A stretch of 64,000 nt of DNA from Alkaliphilus sp. NP8 (GTDB lineage: Bacteria > Bacillota > Clostridia > Peptostreptococcales > Natronincolaceae): NCBI GenBank assembly GCA_015978205.1, contig JADWMM010000029.1, positions 40,340 to 104,339 of the forward strand, given 5' to 3'. The position numbers were made by a program, and so were the translations under genes. Of this stretch, positions 36,779 through 46,192 are shown piece after piece (positions within the stretch are counted from its first letter, which is position 1; the number at the start of each line of letters is the position of its first letter). The notes beneath the pieces were generated by a model, which ran no database searches, was not told the origin of the DNA, and saw nothing but the letters and a program-made list of their open reading frames with translations.

Positions 36779-37786
36779 ATGAAAACTGCTCTAGTAGCTA
36801 TTCTTGTTTTTGGAATGCTAGTTTTTATTCATGAGTTAGGACATTTTGCAGTAGCAAAGTTTGTTGGTATTAAAGTTCATGAATTCGCTATAGGCATGGG
36901 ACCTAAATTAATTAAATTTAGCAAAGGTGAAACTTCATATTATATTCGTGCATTGCCACTTGGCGGATACGTTAGAATGGAAGGTGAAGATGAAAAATCA
37001 GACGATTTAAGAAGTTTTAATAACAAATCAATCTTATCTCGGATATCAGTTATTTTTGCTGGACCACTTATGAATTTTATTTTAGCTATAATTTTATTTA
37101 CCCTTATATTTTATTCAGTAGGCGTACCATCTACAACTATAAACGAAGTAATGGAAGAATCCCCTGCACAAACTTCGGGAATACAAGAAGGAGATACTAT
37201 TTATTCTATTAATGGAGAACAAATGAATAGTTGGCAGGATATTACAGAAAGTATAAGTTCTTCTTCTAAAAAGTCATTGGACATTGTTGTACTTAGAGAT
37301 AATGAAAGACTAGAAAAAAAAGTGATTCCTACAATTGATGAAAATTCTGGCCAAGTACTAATTGGTATTTCACCTACCATAAAAAAATCTATAGGTGACT
37401 CAATTAAGAATGGATTTACAATAATATACACTATAACGAGTGACATATTTAGCTTTCTAAGAGATTTAATCACTGGACAAACCGCTGCTGCTGGAGAAGT
37501 TATGGGTCCTGTAGGGATTATTAATTTAGTTGGGCAAGTATCTAGAGCAGGATGGATAGATGTAGCAAATTTAACTGCTGTATTAAGTATAAATTTAGGT
37601 TTAATGAATTTATTACCAATACCAGCACTAGATGGTGGTAGGATTTTCTTTTTATTTATAGAGATGCTACGTGGTAAACCTTTAGATGCTGAGAAGGAAG
37701 GTATGATTCATTTAATAGGATTTGCCCTTTTAATAACTCTAATGCTATTTGTTACTTATAAGGACATAATACGACTATTTAGTTAG
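36779..37786 (+). CDS. rseP: Site-2 membrane metalloprotease RseP/RasP
   Basis: 335 residues. The zinc site HELGH is in the first membrane helix (LVFIHELGHFAVAKF), a PDZ domain lies at ~115-185 (SGIQEGDTIYSINGE), and the second metal motif is NLLPIPALDGGRIFF. RasP cleaves membrane anti-sigma factors and signal-peptide remnants. One gene after dxr, as in Bacillus subtilis. Confidence 0.97.
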   Translation: MKTALVAILVFGMLVFIHELGHFAVAKFVGIKVHEFAIGMGPKLIKFSKGETSYYIRALPLGGYVRMEGEDEKSDDLRSFNNKSILSRISVIFAGPLMNFILAIILFTLIFYSVGVPSTTINEVMEESPAQTSGIQEGDTIYSINGEQMNSWQDITESISSSSKKSLDIVVLRDNERLEKKVIPTIDENSGQVLIGISPTIKKSIGDSIKNGFTIIYTITSDIFSFLRDLITGQTAAAGEVMGPVGIINLVGQVSRAGWIDVANLTAVLSINLGLMNLLPIPALDGGRIFFLFIEMLRGKPLDAEKEGMIHLIGFALLITLMLFVTYKDIIRLFS

Positions 37787-37853
37787 TTTAATTATTATAA
37801 TAAATAATATATAATGCAAGCTTTTGAAAAACATTATAACAGAAGGTGATTAA

Positions 37854-38900
37854 ATGAGAAGAAAAACTAAAGTTATAAAATGTGGAAATGTATCTGTAGG
37901 TGGGGATAATCCTATTTCAGTACAATCCATGACTACAACTGATCCTAAAGATGTTTTAAAAACAGTTGATCAGATAAACAAGTTAGAAAAAGCCGGATGT
38001 GACATTGTTAGAATTGCTGTTCCTAGTATGGATGCTGCAAAATCTATAAAAAATATAAAATCTCAAATAAATATACCTATTGTAGCGGATATTCATTTTG
38101 ACTATAGATTGGCGTTAGAAGCTATAAAACAAGGAGTAGATGGACTAAGGTTGAATCCGGGTAATATTGGGGATGAGTCTAGAGTTAAAGAAGTAGTTAC
38201 TGCTGCTAAAGAGTATAAGGTGCCTATAAGAATTGGTGTAAATGCCGGTTCATTAGAAAAATCTATACTAGATAAATACTCTCATCCTACTGCTGAAGGA
38301 ATGGTTGAAAGTGCTTTAAAACACATTAAAATATTGGAAGATCTCGACTTTACTGATATTGTAGTATCATTAAAAGCTAGCGATGTTAAATTAACAGTAG
38401 ATGCTTATAAATTAATGTCTGAAAAAGTTGATTATCCTCTTCATTTAGGAATAACAGAGGCTGGTACAGTTTGGAACGGCACGATTAAATCTTCTGTTGG
38501 AATAGGATCTCTATTATTAATGGGAATTGGAGATACAATACGTGTTTCATTAACAGGAGACCCAATAGAAGAAATTAAAGTCGGAAGACAACTTCTCAAA
38601 TCTTTAGGTATAATTCAGAATGAAGTAACAATTATATCTTGCCCTACATGTGGTAGATGTAATATCGATTTAATAAATGTAGCTAATCAAGTTGAAGAAA
38701 AACTTGGTAAATTGAGAAAACCTATAAAGGTGGCAGTTATGGGATGTGCTGTTAATGGACCTGGAGAAGCTAGAGATGCTGATATTGGAATAGCTGGTGG
38801 AAATGGAGTTGCATTGCTATTTAAAAAAGGGGAAATCATAAGAAAGATAAAAGAAGAAGATATATTAAAAACTTTAACAGAAGAAATTGAAAAAATGTAA
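37854..38900 (+). CDS. ispG: 4-hydroxy-3-methylbut-2-en-1-yl diphosphate synthase
   Basis: 348-residue [4Fe-4S] MEP-pathway enzyme making [17 protein letters not shown] and a TIM-barrel core with [12 protein letters not shown] and LRLNPGNIG; cluster cysteines in [12 protein letters not shown] and, with a Glu, [18 protein letters not shown]. Length is that of the bacterial single-barrel type. Preceded by GAAGGTG. Confidence 0.98.
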   Translation: MRRKTKVIKCGNVSVGGDNPISVQSMTTTDPKDVLKTVDQINKLEKAGCDIVRIAVPSMDAAKSIKNIKSQINIPIVADIHFDYRLALEAIKQGVDGLRLNPGNIGDESRVKEVVTAAKEYKVPIRIGVNAGSLEKSILDKYSHPTAEGMVESALKHIKILEDLDFTDIVVSLKASDVKLTVDAYKLMSEKVDYPLHLGITEAGTVWNGTIKSSVGIGSLLLMGIGDTIRVSLTGDPIEEIKVGRQLLKSLGIIQNEVTIISCPTCGRCNIDLINVANQVEEKLGKLRKPIKVAVMGCAVNGPGEARDADIGIAGGNGVALLFKKGEIIRKIKEEDILKTLTEEIEKM

Positions 38901-38915
38901 TAAGGAGAGATCATT

Positions 38916-39554
38916 TTGATAATCTCTGCAGTTATACCTGCTTACAATGAAGAAGAACGGATTGAAAGTGTAATTATTCCTGCTCTAAATAGTAATATAA
39001 TATCCAATATAATCGTAGTAGATGATGGTTCAGATGATTCGACTTCTGATGTTGTATTAAAATACGATAATATAGATTTAATAAAAATGAATAAAAATTG
39101 TGGAAAAGCAGCTGCTACTAAGAGAGGTATTGAGTATTGTCTAAGTAAAAAAAGTGATATTATTATTCTTTTAGATGCTGACCTAATAGGTTTGACAACA
39201 AAACATATTGAGCTACTAACTTTACCAGTATTAGATAAAGGATATGATATGACAATAGGTATCTTTAAATCCGGTAGACTGATTACAGATTTAGCACAGC
39301 TTATTGCACCAAATTTATCAGGACAAAGAGCTATGAAAGCTTATATTGCGAATGAAATTTTAGATTTACAAATTACAGGCTATGGAATAGAAATGTCAAT
39401 TTCTAAATTAATAAAAAAACATAATTTAAATGTCCACAATGTTGTATTAGAAAATGTAGGTCAGATAACTAAAGAAGAAAAAATTGGCTTTATAAAAGGT
39501 GTTATGTGGAGAATTAAGATGTACAAAGATATAGTTAAACATTGGATAGAATAA
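38916..39554 (+). CDS. Soluble family 2 glycosyltransferase
   Basis: 212 residues. The GT-A nucleotide-sugar core is clear: SAVIPAYNEEERIESVI, IIVVDDGSDDSTSDV, NCGKAAATKRGIEYCLSKK and the metal DxD-type ILLDADLIGL. No membrane helices are evident, so it is a free cytosolic or peripheral enzyme. TTG start with AAGGAGAG upstream. The position between ispG and polC is not its usual housekeeping place. Donor and acceptor cannot be assigned. Confidence 0.85.
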   Translation: MIISAVIPAYNEEERIESVIIPALNSNIISNIIVVDDGSDDSTSDVVLKYDNIDLIKMNKNCGKAAATKRGIEYCLSKKSDIIILLDADLIGLTTKHIELLTLPVLDKGYDMTIGIFKSGRLITDLAQLIAPNLSGQRAMKAYIANEILDLQITGYGIEMSISKLIKKHNLNVHNVVLENVGQITKEEKIGFIKGVMWRIKMYKDIVKHWIE

Positions 39555-39570
39555 TTAAAGGAGGGATTTT

Positions 39571-42500
39571 ATGGATTCTTTGAAAAGCCTAAGTTTTAAT
39601 TATTTTTTAAGTAATTTTGGAATATCTGAAAATCCATCCTATGAATCTTGTTTAATAGAGAAGGTCAAGTACTTTAAAAAAAGCAAGAAAATAGTAATTT
39701 ATTTACTTTGTAAAGAAATACTAAGTCAACAAAATATAGATAATTCATTAAGCAAATTAAGGAACATTATAAAAGAAAAACTAGACTCTACCGTTGAAAT
39801 TTTTTTTGACTATGATATTAAATATTCTTCTGTGGAAGAATTAATAACTATGAACCTTGAAAATATGCTTTATATTTTAAAGAGAACTATTCCTTCTTTT
39901 AATACTACGGAAAATTTAGTTAATCGAGAAATTTTAGATTCAAACTTTAATATTACTTTAAATTCTAAAATTATTGCTAAAAAAGCTATAGAAAGAAAGG
40001 TAGATAAACAAATTGAAGACTATTTTAAAAAACAATTTAAAATAGCCATTAGATGTAATATAGATACAGATACAAGTGAAAATTTTATTCTTGAAGAATA
40101 TGAACAACAGAAAGAGGATGAAAACTTAGCTTTAGTTAACGAAATAAAAAAGCAAGGTCTTATGGATAGTAATATAAAATCTGAAAATCAGATAGCAAAG
40201 TCAAAGGAAAAAGAAGGAAAGTTTTCAACTAAGGTGCCTTTGTCCTCATCTGTATTGTTAGGCAAGAATTTTTCTGGAGAGATAATTGACCTTATTGATA
40301 TAAGTACAGATTCTGGAAGAGTGATTGTAGAAGGAGAAATATTTAATATAGAAATAAAAGAACTTAATAGTGGTAGAAAACTTGCTATAGTAAGCATTAC
40401 TGACTACACTAACTCTATAACTGTAAAACTCTTTGAGAGAAAAAAGCAAACTATCTCATTAGATGAAATGTTTGTTAAAGGTCAAGTAATTAGAGTTAGA
40501 GGAGATGTAGTTTATGATAAATTCACAAGAGAAAACACTATAATGGTAACTGATATAATAAAAGTTGATAAAATAGAAAAAAAAGACTCATATCATAAAA
40601 AAAGAGTTGAACTACATTTGCATACTCAAATGTCATCTATGGATGGGGTTTCAAGTATTACTAATATTATAAAAAGAGCATCTGAATGGAATCATAAGGC
40701 AATAGCGGTAACGGATCATGGGGTAGTTCAGGCTTTTCCTGAAGCGATGGATGCAAGTAAAAAATATGGAGTTAAAGTAATATATGGTTTAGAAGGATAT
40801 TTAGTCGATGATGAAATTAGTATTGTGGAAGGTGAAAATAATTATTCGTTAGATGATGAATTTATTGTCTTTGACATAGAGACTACAGGTTTATCTAATA
40901 AAAATGATGGGATTACTGAAATAGGAGCTGTCAAGATAAAAAACAATAATGTGATAGACAGGTTCTCTGCACTAATAAATCCTGAAAAACATATCCCAGA
41001 AAAAATTGTAGAATTAACTGGTATTACTAACGATATGGTTAAAGATAAACCAACTATAGAAAATGTGCTTCCTGAATTCTTAGAGTTTATTGGCAGTAGT
41101 CCTGTTGTAGCCCATAATGCAGACTTTGATGTTGGATTTATAAGAAATAAATCAGAGCGATATGGTATGGAATTTAATAATACAGTTATAGATACTTTAA
41201 AGATAGCACGTGCTCTTTTACCTAACTTAAAAAAGCATAAATTAAATATTATAGCTAAAGAGCTGAATGTGTCTTTAGAAAATCATCATAGAGCTGTGGA
41301 TGATGCAAAAGCTACTGCTGAAATATTTATTAAGTTTATAGAGATTATGAAAGAAAAAAATATTTTAACTTTAAAAGATATAAACATTAATTTAAGTACT
41401 AAAATTGACTTTAAAAAATTAAGACCATATCATATAGTTATTTTAGCAAAAAATCAGATAGGTTTAGAAAATTTATATAAGATTGTTTCTGAATCTCATT
41501 TGAATTATTTCTATAGAAAGCCCAGAATACCTAGAAGTTTATTGAACAAACTTAGAGAAGGGTTAATTATAGGAACTGCTTGTGAGGCTGGAGAACTTTT
41601 TCAAAGCATATTATCTAATAAATCTCAAGAACATATTAATGAAATTGCTAAATATTATGATTATTTAGAGATACAGCCTACAGGTAATAACAAATTTTTA
41701 ATTGACAAGAATATTCTTAAAGATGAAAATGAAATTAAAAGTATAAATAAAGAAATAGTAAAATTAGGAAAGAACTTTAATAAACCGGTTGTAGCTACAG
41801 GAGATGTTCATTTTCTTGATCCTAAAGATGGTGCTTTTAGAAAGATACTAATGGCAGGTCAGGGATTTAGTGATGCAGATAATCAACCTCCATTATTTTT
41901 TAAAACTACGGAAGAGATGGTAAATGAATTTTCATATTTAGGAAAAGAAAAAGCTGAGGAAGTAGTTATATGTAATCCAAATAAAATTTCTGATGAAGTC
42001 GATCATTTACTACCAATACCAGAGGGAACATTTCCACCGGAGATTGAAGGCTCAGAAGAAGAACTACGAAGAATGTGTTATGAAAAAGCTAAACGAATAT
42101 ATGGAGAAAACATACCAGATTTAGTAAAGGATCGATTAGATAAGGAGTTAAATTCCATAATAAGTAATGGGTATGCAGTAATGTACATCATTGCCCAAAA
42201 GTTAGTTACAAAATCTCTACGAGATGGATATTTAGTAGGATCCAGAGGATCAGTAGGATCATCTTTTGCAGCAACAATGAGTGATATAACAGAAGTAAAT
42301 CCTTTACCCCCACATTATGTTTGTCCAAAATGCAAGTATTCCGATTTTATATTGGATGGATCTATTGGATCTGGTGCAGACTTACCTGATAAAAATTGTC
42401 CTGAATGCGGAGAAACATTTATTAAGGATGGTCATGACATACCATTTGAAGTTTTCCTTGGGTTCGAAGGTGATAAAGAACCAGATATAGACTTAAATTT

Positions 42501-43911
42501 TGCTGGTGAATATCAAAGTGAAGCTCATAAATACACAGAAGAGCTTTTTGGTAAAGGAAAAGTTTATCGGGCTGGAACGATAGGCACAATTGCAGATAAA
42601 ACAGCATACGGTTTTGTAAAAAAATATATTGATGAAAAACAGCTTTATTATAATTCAACAGAGATAAATAGACTAACATCAGGATGCACTGGTATAAAAA
42701 GAACTTCTGGTCAACATCCAGGAGGAGTTATGATCGTGCCTAAAAATCACGATGTACACAAATTCTCTCCTATTCAATATCCTGCAAATGATTCGAAATC
42801 TGGAGTAATAACAACACATTTTGATTATCATTCTATTAGCGGTAGACTATTGAAATTAGATATATTAGGTCATGATGTTCCTACAATAATTAAAATGCTT
42901 GAAGACTTAACTGGCGCTAATGCTCAGAAAATTCCTTTAGATGATAAAAAAACAGTAGATATTTTCACTAGTACTGAGCCTTTAGGGATTTCTTCCGAAC
43001 ATATCAATTGTGAAGTGGGAACTTTAGGTATACCTGAATTTGGAACTAAATTTGTAAGACAAATGTTAATAGATACACAGCCAAAAACATTTGCAGAACT
43101 AGTTCGTATAAGTGGTTTGTCTCACGGTACAGATGTTTGGTTAAACAATGCGCAAGACTTAGTACGAAATAATATTGCTGAGCTTAAGGATGTTATATCT
43201 ACAAGAGATGATATTATGAATTATCTAATATTAAAGGGGTTACCTCCTAAAATTTCATTTAAAATTATGGAGGCTGTAAGAAAAGGAAGAGGACTAACAC
43301 CAGAAAATGAACAATTAATGAAAGAAAATAATGTACCAGAATGGTATATTGAATCTTGTAAAAAAATAAAATATATGTTTCCTAAAGCCCATGCAGCAGC
43401 TTATGTTATGATGTCTTTTAGAATAGCATATTTCAAGGTTTATTATCCTGAAGCTTTTTATTCTACTTATTTTACTACAAAAGCTGAAGATTTTGATGCA
43501 AACTTTATTATAAAAGGTATGGATGCTATTAAGTTTAAAATAAAAGAATTAGAGTCTATGGGAAATAATTTAACAGCTAAAGAAAAGAACTTCTTGACTG
43601 TACTAGAAGTGGCACTAGAAATGTATTGTAGGGAAGTCCAATTATTACCTGTAGATTTATATTCATCTGATTCCGATAAATTTCTTATAGTTGATGGGAA
43701 GTTACTACCACCTCTTAAAGCATTACAAGGTGTTGGAGAAAACGCTGCCAAAAGTATAGTTGAAGCTAGAAAAGATGGTGAGTTTATATCAATAGAGGAT
43801 TTAAGAAATCGAACAAAAGTTACAAAAACTGTTATAGAAGCTTTAATGAATCACGGCTGTGTTAAAGGATTACCCGAAACGAATCAGCTCTCTCTCTTTT
43901 CACTTGCATGA
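39571..43911 (+). CDS. polC: DNA polymerase III alpha subunit, Gram-positive PolC
   Basis: 1446 residues. Order: N-terminal domains, OB-fold (~225-340), PHP part with RVELHLHTQMSSMDGVSS (~345), an inserted DEDDh 3'-5' exonuclease (~428-590: FIVFDIETTGLSN; VAHNADFDVGFIRN; HHRAVDDAKATAEI), the rest of PHP, then the polymerase core. The core has a zinc motif (CPKCKYSD ... CPECGETF, ~917-945) and catalytic KEPDIDLNFAGEYQ near 970. It is the replicative polymerase of Firmicutes. Length is as expected. Its last codons overlap the rimP promoter. Confidence 0.99.
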   Translation: MDSLKSLSFNYFLSNFGISENPSYESCLIEKVKYFKKSKKIVIYLLCKEILSQQNIDNSLSKLRNIIKEKLDSTVEIFFDYDIKYSSVEELITMNLENMLYILKRTIPSFNTTENLVNREILDSNFNITLNSKIIAKKAIERKVDKQIEDYFKKQFKIAIRCNIDTDTSENFILEEYEQQKEDENLALVNEIKKQGLMDSNIKSENQIAKSKEKEGKFSTKVPLSSSVLLGKNFSGEIIDLIDISTDSGRVIVEGEIFNIEIKELNSGRKLAIVSITDYTNSITVKLFERKKQTISLDEMFVKGQVIRVRGDVVYDKFTRENTIMVTDIIKVDKIEKKDSYHKKRVELHLHTQMSSMDGVSSITNIIKRASEWNHKAIAVTDHGVVQAFPEAMDASKKYGVKVIYGLEGYLVDDEISIVEGENNYSLDDEFIVFDIETTGLSNKNDGITEIGAVKIKNNNVIDRFSALINPEKHIPEKIVELTGITNDMVKDKPTIENVLPEFLEFIGSSPVVAHNADFDVGFIRNKSERYGMEFNNTVIDTLKIARALLPNLKKHKLNIIAKELNVSLENHHRAVDDAKATAEIFIKFIEIMKEKNILTLKDININLSTKIDFKKLRPYHIVILAKNQIGLENLYKIVSESHLNYFYRKPRIPRSLLNKLREGLIIGTACEAGELFQSILSNKSQEHINEIAKYYDYLEIQPTGNNKFLIDKNILKDENEIKSINKEIVKLGKNFNKPVVATGDVHFLDPKDGAFRKILMAGQGFSDADNQPPLFFKTTEEMVNEFSYLGKEKAEEVVICNPNKISDEVDHLLPIPEGTFPPEIEGSEEELRRMCYEKAKRIYGENIPDLVKDRLDKELNSIISNGYAVMYIIAQKLVTKSLRDGYLVGSRGSVGSSFAATMSDITEVNPLPPHYVCPKCKYSDFILDGSIGSGADLPDKNCPECGETFIKDGHDIPFEVFLGFEGDKEPDIDLNFAGEYQSEAHKYTEELFGKGKVYRAGTIGTIADKTAYGFVKKYIDEKQLYYNSTEINRLTSGCTGIKRTSGQHPGGVMIVPKNHDVHKFSPIQYPANDSKSGVITTHFDYHSISGRLLKLDILGHDVPTIIKMLEDLTGANAQKIPLDDKKTVDIFTSTEPLGISSEHINCEVGTLGIPEFGTKFVRQMLIDTQPKTFAELVRISGLSHGTDVWLNNAQDLVRNNIAELKDVISTRDDIMNYLILKGLPPKISFKIMEAVRKGRGLTPENEQLMKENNVPEWYIESCKKIKYMFPKAHAAAYVMMSFRIAYFKVYYPEAFYSTYFTTKAEDFDANFIIKGMDAIKFKIKELESMGNNLTAKEKNFLTVLEVALEMYCREVQLLPVDLYSSDSDKFLIVDGKLLPPLKALQGVGENAAKSIVEARKDGEFISIEDLRNRTKVTKTVIEALMNHGCVKGLPETNQLSLFSLA

Positions 43912-43932
43912 TTTTACCAGATGTGTTATACT
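43904..43932 (+). promoter_or_regulatory. Sigma-A promoter of the rimP-nusA-infB operon
   Basis: TTGCAT (43904-43909), 17 bases, TATACT (43927-43932), with an extended -10 TG at 43924-43925. It overlaps the polC stop codon. Predicted start is near 43939, leaving a leader of about 130 bases before rimP. Confidence 0.72.
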
Positions 43933-43956
43933 GTAGAAAACGACATATAATACTAC

Positions 43957-43985
43957 AGAAAGAGTGGGGATTTCCCACTCTTTCT
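43957..43985 (+). promoter_or_regulatory. rimP operon leader hairpin
   Basis: AGAAAGAGTGGG (43957-43968) pairs with CCCACTCTTTCT (43974-43985) around a five-base loop, a 12-bp perfect stem. The downstream tract is T-rich but interrupted (ATTATATATT). A hairpin of this kind precedes rimP-nusA in many Firmicutes and may be an attenuator responding to NusA. It could also end polC read-through. Confidence 0.7.
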
Positions 43986-44068
43986 ATTATATATTAGAAC
44001 TATAATTGTATAAACTTTGAAGATATACAAAAACTATAAAAAACTTAGTATTAGTTAGGAGGAATATA

Positions 44069-44533
44069 ATGGCAAAAAATCGTGTTGAAAAAATAACTGA
44101 AAATCTAGTATTACCAATCGTTGAAAAAGAAAAAATTGAATTAGTAGATATAGAGTATAAGAAAGAAGGTCCCAATTGGTACTTAAGAATATATATCGAT
44201 AAGCCAAATGGAATCACATTAGACGACTGCCAAAAAGTTAGTGAGCAGTTAAGTGATAAGCTTGATAAAGAAGATCCAATAAAGGAAAATTACTTCTTAG
44301 AAATATCGTCTCCAGGTTTAGACAGACCTCTAAAAAAAGAATCTGATTTTACTCGTTTTAAAGGAGAAATGGTAGAAGTGAAGTTATATGAAACATTGAA
44401 TGGAAGTAAAACCATAGAAGGTGAACTTTTAGGATTAGAAAATAATAATATTAAAGTTAATGTAGATAGTGTGGGTTTAATGGAGATACCAAGAGATAAG
44501 GTAGCTTTAACAAAATTGACTATTAAAATTTAG
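44069..44533 (+). CDS. rimP: Ribosome maturation factor RimP
   Basis: 154 residues. N-domain LVDIEYKKEGPNWYLRIYID and DDCQKVSEQLSDKLD, LEISSPGLDRPLKKESDF, then a small Sm-like C-domain (LLGLENNNIKVNV). It assists 30S maturation around S12/S19. Strong GGAGG ribosome site; first gene of the nusA-infB operon, its usual place. Confidence 0.97.
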   Translation: MAKNRVEKITENLVLPIVEKEKIELVDIEYKKEGPNWYLRIYIDKPNGITLDDCQKVSEQLSDKLDKEDPIKENYFLEISSPGLDRPLKKESDFTRFKGEMVEVKLYETLNGSKTIEGELLGLENNNIKVNVDSVGLMEIPRDKVALTKLTIKI

Positions 44534-44545
44534 GAGGTAAGTGGG

Positions 44546-45583
44546 ATGAATGCTGAGTTTACAGAAGCTCTTGATCAGCTTGAAAAGGATAAAGGCATTT
44601 CCAAAGATGTTTTAATTGATGCAGTAGAAGCTGCTTTAATTTCTAGTTACAAAAGGAACTTTGGATCAGCTCAAAATGTAAGAGTTGAAATTAATCGAGA
44701 TACTGGTGAAGTATATGTATATGCTCAAAAGAAAGTAACAGATGAAGTTATAGATGATTTATCACAAATACATATAGACGATGCAAAGCAAATAAATTTA
44801 AACTATGAAATTGATGATATTGTTGAGAATGAAGTTACACCAAAGAATTTTGGAAGAATAGCAGCTCAAACTGCTAAACAGGTAGTAGTACAAAGAATAA
44901 GAGAAGCCGAAAGAGGTATTGTTTATGAGGAATTCATAAACCGAGAATCTGAAATTATAACTGGTGAAGTTTCCAGGGTATCTAAAGGTAATGTGTATAT
45001 AAACTTAGGAAGAAGTGAGGCTATTTTAGGACCTGCTGAACAAATTCCTAATGAAGAGTATAAGCATGGTGATAGAATTAAGTGTTATATAGTAGAAGTT
45101 AAAAAGACTACAAAAGGACCTCAGATTCTTTTATCAAGAACTCATCCTGGCTTAGTAAAAAGATTATTTGAACTTGAGGTTCCAGAAATTCACGATGGCA
45201 TAGTAGAAATAAAAAGTATATCAAGAGAAGCAGGTTCAAGAGCAAAAATAGCTGTTGATTCTAAAAACCCAGATGTAGATGCAGTTGGAGCATGTGTAGG
45301 TTCAAAAGGTGCTAGAGTACAGACTATAGTTGATGAATTAAAAGGTGAAAAAATTGATATAATTAAATATAGTGAGGATCCAAAAGAATTTATTTCTAGT
45401 TCATTAAGTCCTGCTAAAGTTTTATCATGTGATGTTAATAATGAAGAAAAAACAGCCAAAGTTATAGTACCAGATTATCAACTTTCTTTAGCTATTGGAA
45501 AGGAAGGCCAAAATGCTAGACTTGCTGCTAAATTAACAGGGTGGAAAATTGATATAAAAAGCGAAAGCCAGGTTAATAGTTAG
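44546..45583 (+). CDS. nusA: Transcription termination/antitermination factor NusA
   Basis: 345 residues: N-terminal RNAP-binding domain, S1 domain (~130-200: ITGEVSRVSKGNVYINLGRSE), KH1 and KH2 (VDAVGACVGSKGARVQ; LAIGKEGQNARLAAKLTGW). No C-terminal acidic repeats, as usual in Firmicutes. NusA stimulates pausing and intrinsic termination. AGGAGG ribosome site. Confidence 0.98.
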   Translation: MNAEFTEALDQLEKDKGISKDVLIDAVEAALISSYKRNFGSAQNVRVEINRDTGEVYVYAQKKVTDEVIDDLSQIHIDDAKQINLNYEIDDIVENEVTPKNFGRIAAQTAKQVVVQRIREAERGIVYEEFINRESEIITGEVSRVSKGNVYINLGRSEAILGPAEQIPNEEYKHGDRIKCYIVEVKKTTKGPQILLSRTHPGLVKRLFELEVPEIHDGIVEIKSISREAGSRAKIAVDSKNPDVDAVGACVGSKGARVQTIVDELKGEKIDIIKYSEDPKEFISSSLSPAKVLSCDVNNEEKTAKVIVPDYQLSLAIGKEGQNARLAAKLTGWKIDIKSESQVNS

Positions 45584-45596
45584 TTGAGGTGATAAA

Positions 45597-45875
45597 ATGA
45601 AGAAGAAAAAGATTCCTTTAAGAAAATGTTTGGGTTGTAATGAAATGAAACCAAAAAAAAATCTTTTACGAGTGGTTTATAATTCTGAAGGCATAATAAG
45701 TGTAGATGCTACTGGAAAAGCTCAGGGAAGAGGGGCATATATTTGCAATTCGGAAGAATGCTTTAATAAAGCAAAAAACACAAAAGCATTTAATAGGGCT
45801 TTTAAATCTAACGTTCCTGAAGAGATATATAAACACCTCATAAAGGAGCTTGATATAGATGAATCTCAAAATTAA
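45597..45875 (+). CDS. rnpM: RNase P modulator RnpM (YlxR)
   Basis: 92 residues: PLRKCLGCNEMKPKKNLLRVV, DATGKAQGRGAYIC and a basic helix (NKAKNTKAFNRAFKS), the DUF448/YlxR fold. YlxR binds RNA, and in Bacillus subtilis it modulates RNase P. The 3' end overlaps ylxQ by 17 bases. Confidence 0.93.
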   Translation: MKKKKIPLRKCLGCNEMKPKKNLLRVVYNSEGIISVDATGKAQGRGAYICNSEECFNKAKNTKAFNRAFKSNVPEEIYKHLIKELDIDESQN

Positions 45876-46158
45876 AAATTTACTAACATTAGCTGCAAAA
45901 TCAGGAAATTTGGTATCAGGTGATGGAATCTGCATCAATTATTTGAAAAAAGATGCTGTTAGATTAGTAATATTAGCTGAAGATGCTTCTGAAAATACAA
46001 AAAAGAAGTTTGAAGATAAAACATCTTATAGAAATGTACCTATTCGATATTGTGGCAACAAGGAGCAATTAGGTAATACTATTGGAAAATCATCTAGAAC
46101 AATTATAGCTATTACAGATAAAGGTTTTGCTGAGAGCATATTAAAACACTTTAATTAA
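45859..46158 (+). CDS. ylxQ: L7Ae-family ribosomal/K-turn protein YlxQ
   Basis: 99 residues: LLTLAAKSGNLVSGDGICIN, VRLVILAEDASENTKKKFED, GKSSRTIIAITDKGFAESI. This is the L7Ae/L30e fold that binds kink-turn RNA. Overlaps rnpM by 17 bases and precedes infB, the conserved order. Preceded by AAGGAG inside rnpM. Confidence 0.93.
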   Translation: MNLKIKNLLTLAAKSGNLVSGDGICINYLKKDAVRLVILAEDASENTKKKFEDKTSYRNVPIRYCGNKEQLGNTIGKSSRTIIAITDKGFAESILKHFN

Positions 46159-46192
46159 TTGTTTTAGAGTAAATAATTAGGGGGTGATTTAT

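Noticed and set aside
42422..42679. Minus-strand open frame inside polC
   Set aside because: Antisense to the conserved PolC catalytic region.
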